A stretch of DNA of 64,000 nt from Tieghemostelium lacteum (lineage: Eukaryota > Evosea > Eumycetozoa > Dictyosteliales > Raperosteliaceae): assembly GCA_001606155.1 (NCBI GenBank), contig LODT01000001.1:930001-994000 (forward strand), given 5' to 3'. Below, one piece after another: positions 1 through 12,678 of this stretch. The notes under the pieces were generated by a model, which was not told the origin of the DNA, made no database searches, and saw nothing but the letters and a program-made list of their open reading frames with translations. The position numbers were made by a program, and so were the translations under genes. Within the stretch, counting starts at the first letter, position 1. Each line of letters begins with the position of its first letter.

Positions 1-1007
<1,007 letters not shown>

Positions 1008-1800
1008 GTATTTTTAACAAAATCAATTCTAACTCATCAATTAATTTTTTTAATTAAATTGTTAAATAAACAGAATTTTTTTAAGAATAAAAAGATGATT
1101 TGGATGAACTTATAGAACTTATCGAACTTATTGAATTTATTAATTACCCTTGTATAAGTTTTCTTTTTTATTATCTACACAGATAAAACTTACAAAGGAT
1201 GCTAGAAACGCAATAAGAAAATGATATTTTTAAATATATAATGGAAATATTATAGATAGTTTCATATTTATGAGTATTTAAAGCAACAACAATAATTTAC
1301 TTTAATTTAATTCCTAAAATTTTTCATTTTCATTTCTCAACTTTTCTCAAATTTAATCAGTTCATAATTTAATTAGATGCAACCCATAATTTAAGTAGAT
1401 GCAATATAGAATGATATAGGTCACTTAAAAATGATTTCAAATCAGAAATATAAACAATTAAATTCAATTTAATCAAAAAGATTTTTTAAAATGAATTAAC
1501 GTTAAATCTCATTACAACATTTCGATATCACTTTTTAAGTGCCAGAATCTGTTGTTACTTAGAAGATATGTACACGTATATATAAATCCTATTTGAGTAG
1601 AATGGGGTGTTGTCCACTCTTACTCAAATTAATTTGCCTGTGTCTTTTTCAGTGAAAAAGATACAAATAAAATTAAATTAAAGAAAACAATTGTTGGTCA
1701 TTAAAATATGTGTAGTATATGATTTGTTTTGGTTGTATTACAATTTGTAATGAATAAATTATTTTTATTATAATAAGAAATGGATGGATATGTAATGATG
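1008..1800. other. Intergenic region with two hairpins and a 22-nt tandem repeat
   Basis: No protein gene is supported. It is upstream of the glutaminyl cyclase gene and downstream of the K+ channel gene. A 20-nt unit beginning CATAATTTAA is repeated at 1363-1382 and 1385-1404 with one mismatch. An ACCCATAA box lies at 1382-1389, resembling the dictyostelid upstream element of small non-coding RNA genes. Two adjacent inverted repeats follow at 1591-1629 and 1640-1664. These could mark an unannotated small RNA. Confidence 0.5.
1591..1664. repeat. Pair of adjacent hairpin-forming inverted repeats
   Basis: The first arm pair is ATTTGAGTA (1591-1599) and TACTCAAAT (1621-1629). It has further inner pairing (TGG against CCA) and a loop of about 8 nt. 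The second pair is GTGTCTTTTTC (1640-1650) and GAAAAAGATAC (1654-1664), with a 3-nt loop and one G-T wobble. The order is hairpin, 10-nt linker, hairpin. Function is unknown; it may be a small RNA, a 3' processing signal or an element relic. Confidence 0.55.
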
Positions 1801-4800
1801 TTACTGTTGAATTGGGTCTCTTGAAATTATATAAATTTGATCTTTGGAATTTAAAACTGTAGATGAATGTGGACATGTGTAGACATAGGGTGCTGGTGCA
1901 GATAATGGGTCTTTAGATCTATATAAACCTAAACAAAGATAGTTTTTCAATTGTAAAAAGTTTTTAAATAGTTCACCATAGGTTCTACCTTGATAGGCGG
2001 CTGGTAATGGAATGAGTCTACTGTATGTCTTAGAATCTGGATTACAATATTGATTGCAATTTGATCCTAAAAAACTACTAAATGATTGACTGAGACCATT
2101 AACACCATAGATGAGTTCATGTGCAACGGTATTAATTGACTCATGATAATGAGATTGACATGCAATACTATCCAATACTGTATAAGTTGCAACATTTCCA
2201 CTGGCGTAATAAGGTGTTGAAAAGAACTCTGGTTTCATAAATGTCTTTTCTTGAGTAGCTTGTAAATAGGTATGGAATTTCTTGTCACAACCAGCAGCTT
2301 TTAGATTCTTGTCCTCTAAGAAACGAATATTTGGTTCGTGAATCAGTTCAATAATGATCTTTGCCTGATTGTTACATTTAATGATATCAATATAGGATGT
2401 CAATGTAAATGAATCTACAAGATTCTCTTGCCCATGTCTTTCATAGGGATTAGAAGCAATAATAATAGTTTCAGCACTCTTTGCACCACATTTCACCAAA
2501 TCGACATTATTTGAACTGGAACCATGAATAAACGCAATTAGTGGTAGTGTTTTGATAGACGAGAACCAAGATTCCTCAGGTTGCTGTTTATAAAGAATGA
2601 CAATTGGTTGAACACCAGATTTTGAGTTTACACCACTATTCTTTATAGTACTGACATAGGGAAGACGTAACTGGTTGAGAAGGAGATCCAAACCTCTGAC
2701 TGAATTACAAATGATTAACATGTGACCTTTCATTTGTTTAGTGCCAGCTTTCTTATCGTATTTACCATAGAGTGTAAAAGTCATCAGAGAGTGCTTATCA
2801 ATAATGAATCTAATTCTTTCCAAAATTTTTTCAGTTCGTGGGTTTTGAGTTTTTTGAGATGAGATATCAGAGAGGAGAGCAATCCAATCTCCAGAGTACT
2901 CTTGAAGACATAGGTTTCTAATAAGTTCCTTTGGAGAGAGTTCTTCTTCATCTTCACCTTTGAAATCAAAAATGGACTCATTTTCCAGTTCCTCACTGAG
3001 CTGATCTTGGGTTGGGATACTTACTAGCGACTGTTGTTTGACTAGATTGACAATAGACTTTGAACGACCACCTATAAATGATTTCAAACTTTCATTCATC
3101 ACCTGATCTTGTGATTTCTCAGAGGTTCCAGGTTGGTCAATTTCATTAATCAACAACTCCAAATCAGGAACTGCAAGCTTATTAAAGAGAGTTCCAATCT
3201 TTTTTCTGAGGTAATGGTATCCCTCTTGATAGAGATTATCTTCTCCCCCGTAGAGACCATTTCCATAGGTTTTAGATTCCCTCGATTGAAAATCTTTAGA
3301 TTTATAGACAGTATGTGAAATCAATACCAAACTCATACTTTCTCTCAACACTGTATTATTAGGTGGATTCATGTAGAATTTACCTCTGATCTTGTTACTA
3401 TTACGTGAAGTTGAAGAACTATTATTTGCAGCACCAACATTGATTCCTGCATAGCTTCCACCACTCAACTCCACATAAGACGAAGACTGATGCATAAATT
3501 TCTTTTTTTGTTGCTGTTGTTGTTGTTGTTGCTGAACTTCTTCGTCAGTTGGGATAAATAACCCTAATAAAAGACTACCATTACCAAAGTACATTGATAA
3601 TATGACATCTGATAACATCTCACCAATCAGGAATTCAGGAACACCCAATACATAGACAGAATGGTTGCATCCATAGTAATACTCAGTCAACCATTTTTGA
3701 GAGACAACCGATGGAATGTTTCTAGATGTGAATAAATTGGAAAACAGTACATTATAACCAGGACATATAATAGACTGGGCCAATAATGCAGATCTAAATT
3801 CCTCCTGATACAAAGTACCTTTGAGGAAAGGTGACTTGTTTTGGTTCTTGCTAGTCACCAAATGAGAGAATATCTTAATGTTTCTATTCATACTCTTTAC
3901 TGCATAACTACAGAGAATGTTGTCAGTGTCACCAGAATCCCATGCAGGTGACATTAAGAAACATGCCTCAGCTTTCGATATCTTTGTACGTTGAAGATCT
4001 TGTTCAAACAATGGTGAACCTATTAAATAGACCAATCTATTCTTATAAAATGGATGTAAAAGCAAAGCTTTCATTTTATCATCCGGTGGATTTGGACAGA
4101 GTATAACCAACTCTTTCTTTAGTTTACCGTATCTCTCATGATAGAATTCCCCTAAGAAATCTAATAAATGTGACATTGTAATATCACCACTCAAAACCAC
4201 ATGTCCAGTAATACCAGATGATGATAAATTTCTTAAAAATGCTATTATTATAATTCAAATTAATTATTATAAAATAAGTGTTATTATTAATAAACCCTAG
4301 TGTTAAATAAATAATGATACATACGTGAGTCTTGTTGTAACTTTTCCATAAGTGCAGAGATGTGATATGGAATTAATACACCAGCACCAATTGATAGTGC
4401 TAATGTTATTGTAATTTGACCTAGAGCTGTAGTTGGATAAATGTCACCATAACCAACAGTTGCCAATGTAATTACTAAAAAGTAAACTGTTTCATGAAAT
4501 TGTAGATATTGTCCATTTGGTAAGGTTTCAATATTCATATAGAATCCTGCTAAAACCATTATAAATGAAAATACTACTATAAATGCTTTAAATGTATATT
4601 TGGTTACCTCTATAAATAAATTAATAAATTGTTAACAAAAATCCTTTTTAATCTAAATTTAAATTATTATATTACTAACCATTTTTAAAGTAATGTAAAA
4701 CTCTAGATAATCTAAGAATTCTAACAACCCGTAGTACTCTTAAAAATTGAAAGGTATCAAGTATATTTGATAAATCTCCTGATTTGATATCAATTAGAAT

Positions 4801-5388
4801 TGGTAAGATTGTAATCATATCAATGATTGAAAAAAATGAAAAGAGATATCTTAATCTATATAGACAGATAGGTAATGAATAAAAAGATGTAAGTAATCAC
4901 ATGATAGACAATGAATATCTGAGTGTCGGAGAACGTGGTTTTTTTTTTTTTTTCACTTTTTTTTGTGTTTAGATTTTTTCCCCATTCTCCCCACGATATA
5001 ATTTCTTCTGATTTTCAGACACTTACTTATCTTTGGTGATGAAAAAGTCCAATGACCAATGCAAAAAGAAAAAGAAGATTAAAACAATTTCTAAGATGTT
5101 GTAGGCAAATGGTGCCTTATCCATATAGGTACCATAGATGAATAGTAATACAGAGATGACACTAAACAAAACCTGTGCAAATTCTATAAATTCTCCAATG
5201 TGTGTATAGGCTAGATAGATTTCAAGTTTTGACCTAAAACTGAGTTTATAAGTCTTTTGTTGCTTTCTTCTCAGTAGTCTTGTGATGATAATTGCCAATG
5301 AAAGTACCAACAAAATAAATGCTAAAAATAAAAGTAATGTAACAATATTGTTCCATATGGCTCTGGCTCCAATTGGTTGTTTTGCCAT
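1801..5388 (-). CDS. Slo1/BK-type potassium channel alpha subunit
   Basis: Plasma-membrane K+ channel of the Slo family, predicted 1087 aa. Minus-strand exons are 5027..5388, 4680..4855, 4325..4609 and 1801..4241; all junctions are GT-AG and in phase. An S0-like N-terminal segment (residues about 14-36) precedes S1 and S2. Exon 2 carries S3 and an Arg-rich S4 (FLRVLRVVRILRLSRVLHYF). Exon 3 holds S5, the selectivity filter TVGYGD (about 230-235) and S6. Exon 4 holds two RCK domains, starting near GHVVLSGDIT, which matches the BK RCK1 start. A Gln/Lys run interrupts RCK1 (about 3510-3540). The C-terminal RCK2 retains NYLCLGLYR, but the Asp-rich calcium bowl of animal Slo1 is not recognisable. 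Voltage gating seems likely; calcium sensing through the bowl does not. It is divergent from the isomerase gene at 5846. Confidence 0.93.
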
Positions 5389-5845
5389 GGTTTCCTTCTT
5401 TATACTATGAGAGAAACAATGCGCTACTATATCTCTATTATTATCAAAAATTTAAATTTGTACTCCTACTAGTTTTTGATTATCAAAGTTCCCTATTCAT
5501 AACTTTGGAATAAAATAAAAATAAAAAAAAAAAAAACAAATCGAGATGTTTTTCACAAGGTTGCAAAAAAAGAAATCGATTTCTTCCGGATACCTTCAAA
5601 AAAAGTGTTACAACAATAATCAAACTATTCAACATTTTATATTTAATATTTTGTAATTAAATTTAATATTACAAATCTTTAATTCAATGAAACTTGAATA
5701 TTAATAAACGTTTACATATTTATTAGAATCATAAATATTCTGAAGATATTTACCAAATAAGTTTAATAATGTCGTATATTTAAACATTTTGAAATAGAAT
5801 TAAAGTTTTTTTCATTTTTTTATTAAATTTGCAAATTATCAGAAG
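5389..5845. promoter_or_regulatory. Shared divergent promoter region
   Basis: This 457-nt AT-rich gap lies between the starts of the K+ channel gene (minus) and the isomerase gene (plus). It contains a perfect 16-nt palindrome, AAGAAATCGATTTCTT, at 5570-5585, shortly after an A-run. No gene is seen. A regulatory role for the palindrome is inference. Confidence 0.5.
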
Positions 5846-6748
5846 ATGACAAAGTGGACACAGAAAAAAGAGTTTGGAAATTTTTATGTTGAACAATCAG
5901 AGGACAATAGCAGTATATGTCTATTGACTTTAAATGACAATGAAAATAAATTTAATAATGTAAATTTAAAACATTGGAATGATGCATTGGATTATGTTGA
6001 AAGGTATATGTTAATGTTGTGCGATACATTATATAATGTACATTTAAATAATATTAATAGTCATAATGTACATATAGTATAGAAGATGTATCATGTCTTG
6101 TTGTAACTGCAACCAGTCCAAAATTCTTTTCAACAGGTTTGGATTTAGATTGGGTAATGTCTGTTGAAAGACCTGTATTTGCAGGCTTTATCAAAGGTTT
6201 CCAAACACTTTTGGCAAGATTACTAGTGTTCCCAATGCCAACTGTTGTTGCAATCAATGGTCATGCATTTGCAGGTGGCGCAATGTGTGCAATGGCTTTT
6301 GATTTCAGAGTAATGAAAGAGGATAGAGGTTTCTTCTGTCTACCTGAAATTGATATTCATATACCTTTAACTCCAGGTATGGATATCATTTTACAGTATG
6401 TACACTCACTATAATTCTCAAATAATCATCTTTAAAAAAAACTTGGAAAGGTTTCTGTCTAACATTTTGGTTTTGGGTAGGTCTAAAATCACCAATAAAA
6501 TTCTTTATAGAGATGTTGTATTATTAGGAAAAAGATTTGGAGGAAAAGAAGCTGCTAAATTACAGTTGGTGGATTTTGCAGAGAAGGATGAACTCAGCAA
6601 AGCAGTAGAGATTGCAGAGAAGGTTTTCAGTAAAGGTAAGGATAGACACACTTATGGTGCTCTAAAGAGAGAAATGTTTAGAAACCAAACTACAGTCTTA
6701 CGTGCTGGTGAATTTGGTGAATCCAATAAAATACAATCTAAATTATAA
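5846..6748 (+). CDS. Enoyl-CoA hydratase/isomerase, peroxisomal
   Basis: Crotonase-fold protein of 247 aa, most like delta3,delta2-enoyl-CoA isomerases that help oxidise unsaturated fatty acids. Exons are 5846..6003, 6078..6395 and 6481..6748, with introns of 74 and 85 nt. Joining exons 1 and 2 gives SPKFFSTGLDLDW, the first oxyanion-hole region. VVAINGHAFAGGAMCAMAFD is the second oxyanion-hole motif. The last three residues are SKL, a canonical PTS1, so import into peroxisomes is expected. The exon 2/3 junction (CA|G) gives IILQSKITNK. Length is normal for a single-domain isomerase. The exact reaction cannot be fixed from sequence alone. The stop codon lies only 12 nt before the next start codon. 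Confidence 0.9.
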
Positions 6749-6760
6749 AAGTAAATAAAA

Positions 6761-9700
6761 ATGACCTCTCACAACAATGTTGTTTTCCAAACTGTAGTTT
6801 CCAAGTAATTTTCCCTCTTTTTTAAATTTTTGTCCCATTTGTAAAAATCTCAGAGTGGTGAATATGAAATGAATCAAGTATTGAAAGAATTTAAAATTCC
6901 TATTCATTTTGAAGATATTAAAAGTTCTTCAGGTGATAGATATAGTTGTACAAAGATATTTGATGTCAATAATGCAAATGAAAATCTTATATACTCCACA
7001 TTAGAGTCTATTGCAAATAGACTGAAAAAGAACTACAGAGATATCTTGGATCATCAAAATTTTGATCCACTCTATTCAATGATTCTTCACTTGAAGTCAT
7101 TAAATTCCGAACAGAATAACCAAATATTTGGTATATTGAGAAATGCACTCACTCAATTTTTGGTTAATTATAAACAGGAGTTTAAACAGCCTCAAAAGGT
7201 TAAGGAAAATGATGATAAGGAAGAAGAGGGTAGTGAAGAAAGAGAGAAAGAAGAAGAGGAAAATGAATTTCAAAATGAGGAGGATATAGTCAACAGAAAC
7301 AATGTTACAACAATTATAAGAAATTGTTTAAAGATTTTAGTATTTTTGTTACAATTCTATGTACAATTGAATAATATAAAAGAACAAGAACCATCACAAG
7401 GTATTTCAACACCAGGTGCAAAAGGTAGAGGATCAAAGAAGAAAACTAGTGGTGGTGAGTTAACTTATACCATTGAAAACAGTAAAGAGGCTATATTGGT
7501 ACTGTTGAATAGTATAATGGAATTGAATATCAGTAACATTCTGTGGAGACTGAACTATGCTGAAGAGGAATTCGTTAATTTGATCTCAAAAATCTGCTAT
7601 CAGATGCTAGAGAATCCAATTAACCAAAAGAGTGATGTGATAAAGAAAGTTATATTCTCAATTCTGGGTCAATTGGTAACTAGTTACAATCACAAGATTT
7701 ACTTTACATCGTCTATGATCAATTTGATCCAGAGTCATGAGAATTTGGCGGCTGTTGTGGCAGAGATGTATTCGTATATTACAAAAGAATATAACAACAC
7801 AGCATTGGTATCTGATGTAATTAGAGAGATTGCCAAACAGAAGGATCAGAAGGATACTGGAACTTTTAAGTTTTTGGCAAAGTTTATATCTGAACTGACT
7901 GAACGAATTCCAAAGTATATATTACCATTGTTTTCATTGTTGGCTCTGCACTTGAATGGTGAGTCTTATCTAATGAGAAATGGTGTGACTGAATCTATTG
8001 GATATTTAATTAGCTATGCTATAAAAAACCAAAAAGAAGATAATAAGCATGTAAAGGATGAATTGTATAATATACTGTTTGAAAGGGTATATGATAGTAA
8101 CGGGTATTCCAGAGCAAGTGTGTTGAAGACTTTAAATAGCCTCGTTGAAAATAACCAATTACCAAAGATACACTGTCAGACATTAACCAAACTGGCAATT
8201 GGTCGTGTTTCTGATAAGACTTCACAAGTCAGAAGAAGAGCTTTGAAATTATTAGTTTCACTCATTACACATAACCCATATAGTCCAAGTCTCAAACTGT
8301 CGTTATTCAAACAAAAGAGAACACAATTTAATCAATTGATTACACAGATTAAAAAGGATAATCAAAAATCTAATGAGGCTAAAATGGAGGTGGATCAACA
8401 ACCTGTAGAAGAAGAACAAAAAGAAGAACAAGAAGAAGATGATGCACTGATAAAGAACTGCGTTATAAAATATATCAACAGAGACCAGTTTATAGATTTG
8501 ATAAAAGACACTATCTTTGATAGAATCAAAGAGCATAAAGATTATCCACTACACAAACAAATTGAAACTTTAAAGCGATTTAAAGATTGGGTGGAAAATG
8601 CCATTGAATTTATAGAATTGATTATGAACTCTGTTGGTAGTATTTGTCAACTAATGGGCAGTGTAAATAATAGTGATATTCTGGAAAGTATCAATTTCTT
8701 TAGAGAATGTGTAAACCTTGGTATTGAGAATAGTAATATTGGTGTATCTAAAATGTTATTATTAATATGGAATAAGGAACCTGATATCAAAAATGCAATC
8801 ATTAATGCATTTAATAATCTTTATTTGGATGTCAATAGACATTCTCAATCAGGGAATGGTTCGGTGTTACCTAAACACTACTATTTTGTTGCCAAAGATC
8901 TCATTGATCTCACCAAGAATGCAAATTTAGGTGAGATAACTAGTCTTGAGGAATTGGTAAATGAATTTCAAAAGAAATCATTGGTACATCCTAAAGTGGT
9001 TCAAGCACTCTGGGATCTATTCTCTCAGAAAGTTATCAACTACACCAAAGAGGATAGTGTAGGTGCACTAATGATTCTCTCTATGATTTCAAACTGTGAT
9101 CCCAAGATTCTAACTGACAAGATCAATATGATATTGTCCATTGGTTTTAAAGATGGAGTGGACCACTCTAAACCTACAGATGATAAAATGGAGATTGATG
9201 AAAAAGAAAATGAATTCATGTTGAAATATGTAATGATTATTCTACAAAAGCTCAGATCACAAAAAGATGTACCAAGATTCAAAAACAATCAATTGATTTT
9301 TGAAAAGATTACACAAGAGATTCTGTCATTGAGTCCTAATAGAACCATCAATGAATGGTTTATATTTGCAGAGCAGGCTATCAATACCATCTATAAACTC
9401 GCTGAACAACCTGATTCCATAGGTGAAAAGTTAATTAAGACATTTAGTGACCGTATATATCAACAGGATATACAAAAGACTGATTTTGAAACTCTAAGTA
9501 AATTTGTGTTTCTTATTGGTCATTTGACACTAAAACAGTTGGTACACATTGAAGAGATTCAAGCTGAAACTAGAAGATTAGCACATGAAAAGGAACAAAA
9601 ACAAAAGGAACTTCTCGACCAAAAAGCTAAAAAACAGTCATCAAAGTCCAAAAAGGAGCAAGAAAAGGATAGGGCCACTCTAGTAGCTGACTCTATTGAC

Positions 9701-11392
9701 AAGGAATTAGGTATCAATCAAGCTCATGTTGAAACTGAGTTTGAAAAAATGCAAAATCAAGCTGAAATGGATCTCACATTGGAATCAAATCTCATTGGAA
9801 ACTATTCTAAACTCATCTTGGCAATCTGTTCAAATTATAATAATTTCTTTAGTGTATGTATTAATTTATGTAGGATAAAATCTAGATTTTGAAGATACTA
9901 ACTATTTTTATTTGAATAGAATGAAACATTACAAAAGAGTGCTGTATTGGCATTATGTAAATTGATGCTTGTTAATCAAGAGTTTTGTGATAAGAATTTA
10001 CAATTACTCTTTACTATATTGGAGTCATCAGAGAATGAAACTATTCGTTCGAATATTGTTATATCATTAGGCGATTTAGCATTTAGATTCCCAAATTCTA
10101 TTGAACCTTGGACTAATAGAATATATAATAGATTATCGGATAAGAATGTAGCTGCAAGAAAGAATTCGTTATTGGTTCTAACTCATTTGATTTTGAATGA
10201 TATGATTAAAGTTAAAGGTCAGATAAGTGAGATGGCACTATGTATAGAAGATCCAGATGAAAGAGTCTGTAATTTAGCTAAATTGTTTTTCACTACTCTT
10301 GCTAATAAGGGTACACGTCTGTATAATGCATTGCCTGATATTATCAGTAGATTGACAAGTGGTAGATCTGATCAAGGTGGAAACACACCTGCTACTACAA
10401 CATTGAATTCAACAAACAACAACCCGACCAACTTTGACAATGAGTCTATTAGAAATATTCTAAAGTATCTCTTTGCATTCATTCAAAAAGACAAGCAATG
10501 TGAGACTTTAGTTGGACAATTGTGTGCTAGATTCTCAATTGCCAAGACACTGGTTGAATCTCAGAATATTGCATTTTGTCTACAGTTACTAAATTACAAT
10601 GACAAGGCAATTAGAAAACTATTGGATTTATATAAATCATATCAAGATAAATTACTGGATCAAGAGACTTATGGATATATGTTAAATATTATATCAAAGA
10701 CTAAAAAGTCACTTCATTTACAGAAACAAGCAACTGAACTAAAACAAGTTTTAGATGAGTTGGAGAAGAAATTCAACTCAATTGATAAGAATTCCGATGG
10801 TGAACAAACTGAAGCTTCTATAAATCATAATGCTACTAATGCAACAAATGAACCACCAACTAGTAGCATAAAGAAACCAGTTAGTAAACCTGCAAAAGCT
10901 AAAGCTAAAGCTAGGGCCAGACAAACAAAGAGTAAAACTATTGTGTCCTCTGAAGAGGAGATATCTAGTGAAGATAGTGAAAATGAGAATCCAAAATCAA
11001 AATCCTCTAAATCATCAAAACCACTTCCACCTCCAATTACACCAAACAGACCAACTAGAAATGCTAAAAAAGTATTGACTAAATTACCAACTCCATCTTC
11101 AAGTGAAAATGAAAGTTCTAGTAATGATGTTAGTGATAACGAAAATAATAATAATACTACAAGTAAACCACCAATAGTATCACAAGAAATATCTAGTGAA
11201 GATAGTGAAGAAGAAGTTAAAGTACAAAAGCCACCACCTTCATCAACTAGAAAGAAACCAGCTCCAAAAAGAAAGTTACCAACTTCTTCAGAAGAAGAGG
11301 AGGAAAGTTCAAGTGAAGAAGATGACGATTCTGATTATGAAGATACTAAAGTAAAGAGAAAACCAGCAGCAAAATCTAAAGGAAGAAAATAA
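6761..11392 (+). CDS. ncapd2: Condensin complex subunit 1 (CAP-D2)
   Basis: HEAT-repeat subunit of condensin I, needed for mitotic chromosome compaction; predicted 1504 aa. Exons are 6761..6804, 6856..9853 and 9920..11392. The first exon encodes only about 15 residues (MTSHNNVVFQTVVS). The acceptor at 6855 is chosen because it alone keeps phase into GEYEMNQVLKEFKIP. The second junction joins NNFFS to NETLQKSAVLALCKLM, a strongly conserved CAP-D2 segment. Conserved HEAT helices include SNIVISLGDLAFRFPNSIEP and the DERVCNLAKLFF region. An acidic Glu-rich loop lies near 7210-7280 and another near 8400-8440. The C-terminal 200 residues are a low-complexity Ser/Glu/Lys tail with SSEEE-type blocks, as in other CAP-D2 proteins, where the tail is phosphorylated. 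The 5' flank is only 12 nt from the upstream stop. Confidence 0.93.
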
Positions 11393-11450
11393 ATCCTAAC
11401 TTCAATATGTATATATAAATAAACCATAAGCCATAATTGGATTGTTTATT

Positions 11451-12326
11451 TTATTTTAATATTTCAATTATTGGAATTGAAGTTTGAATTTGGCTATATT
11501 GAGAATCTGTAATTTGAATTTTAAAATCCAAGTCTAATTCAATATCAATTCCAATAGAATCTTTGTTATGCCAATTAATTTCTGGGGGGTTAATATTTGT
11601 ACATGTTATTTTTAAATAACTTAAAGTATTTATAGTTTCATTATAGATATTCAACAGTCTTTCAAGACATGTTTTGATTTCTGATTTATAAGGATCCATA
11701 TTCTCCAGTTTTGGTTCCTTTACTATTCTACCATAGATTTTGGTTTTTTGTGGTAAATGGAATTTAATAGTTGAATTGGTTTTTGCATTGTCATAAGCCT
11801 CCTGTACTAGTCTCAGAGATGCAGAAGTTATATTATTCGGTAGATTAAATGGAAGTTGTGTGTTTTTATCAATATATACATGATTTTTAAATGGATCTTG
11901 AGGTCTAAATTGTTTATAGAATCTATTGTACAATGTGTTTTTAACGGATTGGTAAGGGTCACTAAATAACATTTCAATACGATCGTATTGTTTTTGGTTC
12001 TTTATGGCAAAGAGATAGAATGTGATTACAAGCGATTCCCTCGTAGATTGAATATCATCTATAAAGTATTTTCTAGATGATGTTATCATTTCAATTTGAC
12101 CATTCTTATTTCTATTAGACTTTAACTGTGTGAGATCATGTTGTAAATGTCCAACTGAGAGAGTATGTTTCATATCATTTAATATATTATTACCATACTG
12201 TTGCTCTACTCTCCAACATAATAATAATCTGGGATCTTTGGTTGAAATTTTCTCTAATAAACTTTTACCTTTCCATTTATTTATATTAAGTTTATTTATT
12301 TCTAATAATAGATGAGTTTTGTCCAT
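11451..12326 (-). CDS. Uncharacterised protein, 291 aa
   Basis: Intact single-exon gene with an ATG at 12326 and a stop 58 nt beyond the convergent stop of the condensin gene. I do not recognise a family. The protein is soluble-looking and basic/polar, with no signal peptide or membrane segment. Its N-terminal third has helix-like leucine patterns (LLLEINKLNINKWKGKSLL). The middle holds DPYQSVKNTLYNRFYKQF, and the C-terminus ends with alternating hydrophobic residues (IGIDIELDLDFKIQI) typical of beta strands. The ordinary, non-repetitive composition argues for a real, folded protein. The function is unknown. Confidence 0.8.
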   Translation of the reverse strand: MDKTHLLLEINKLNINKWKGKSLLEKISTKDPRLLLCWRVEQQYGNNILNDMKHTLSVGHLQHDLTQLKSNRNKNGQIEMITSSRKYFIDDIQSTRESLVITFYLFAIKNQKQYDRIEMLFSDPYQSVKNTLYNRFYKQFRPQDPFKNHVYIDKNTQLPFNLPNNITSASLRLVQEAYDNAKTNSTIKFHLPQKTKIYGRIVKEPKLENMDPYKSEIKTCLERLLNIYNETINTLSYLKITCTNINPPEINWHNKDSIGIDIELDLDFKIQITDSQYSQIQTSIPIIEILK

Positions 12327-12678
12327 TGGTAAAATTTAATAAAAAAAAATAAGAATATTGATTAAAGGATTGATTCATGATGATAATTTTTGTAGAAATT
12401 AATCATAAAAATAACTAAAGATTGTAAAAATTTAATATAAATTAAAAATTCAAGTTTTCAATGCAATATTTGATTATCTGGTCAAAAATCCCAAATCATT
12501 AACTTTAGTTCCCAATCTTCTTTGAATTTGTCGTCATCAAAAAAAATTAATTTAAATTAAAAAAATTTTCATTAGTAATAAACACATTTTTTGTGAAAAG
12601 AAGTTAGAAACATTCGAATCAAAGAAATCGAAAGTTAATTAAAGAGATATATAATATATAATAAATAAGAATTAAAGG
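12327..12678. promoter_or_regulatory. Divergent promoter region, AT-rich
   Basis: This 352-nt gap separates two divergent starts (12326 minus and 12679 plus). It contains poly-A/T tracts and no ORF or structured RNA that I can support. Confidence 0.4.
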
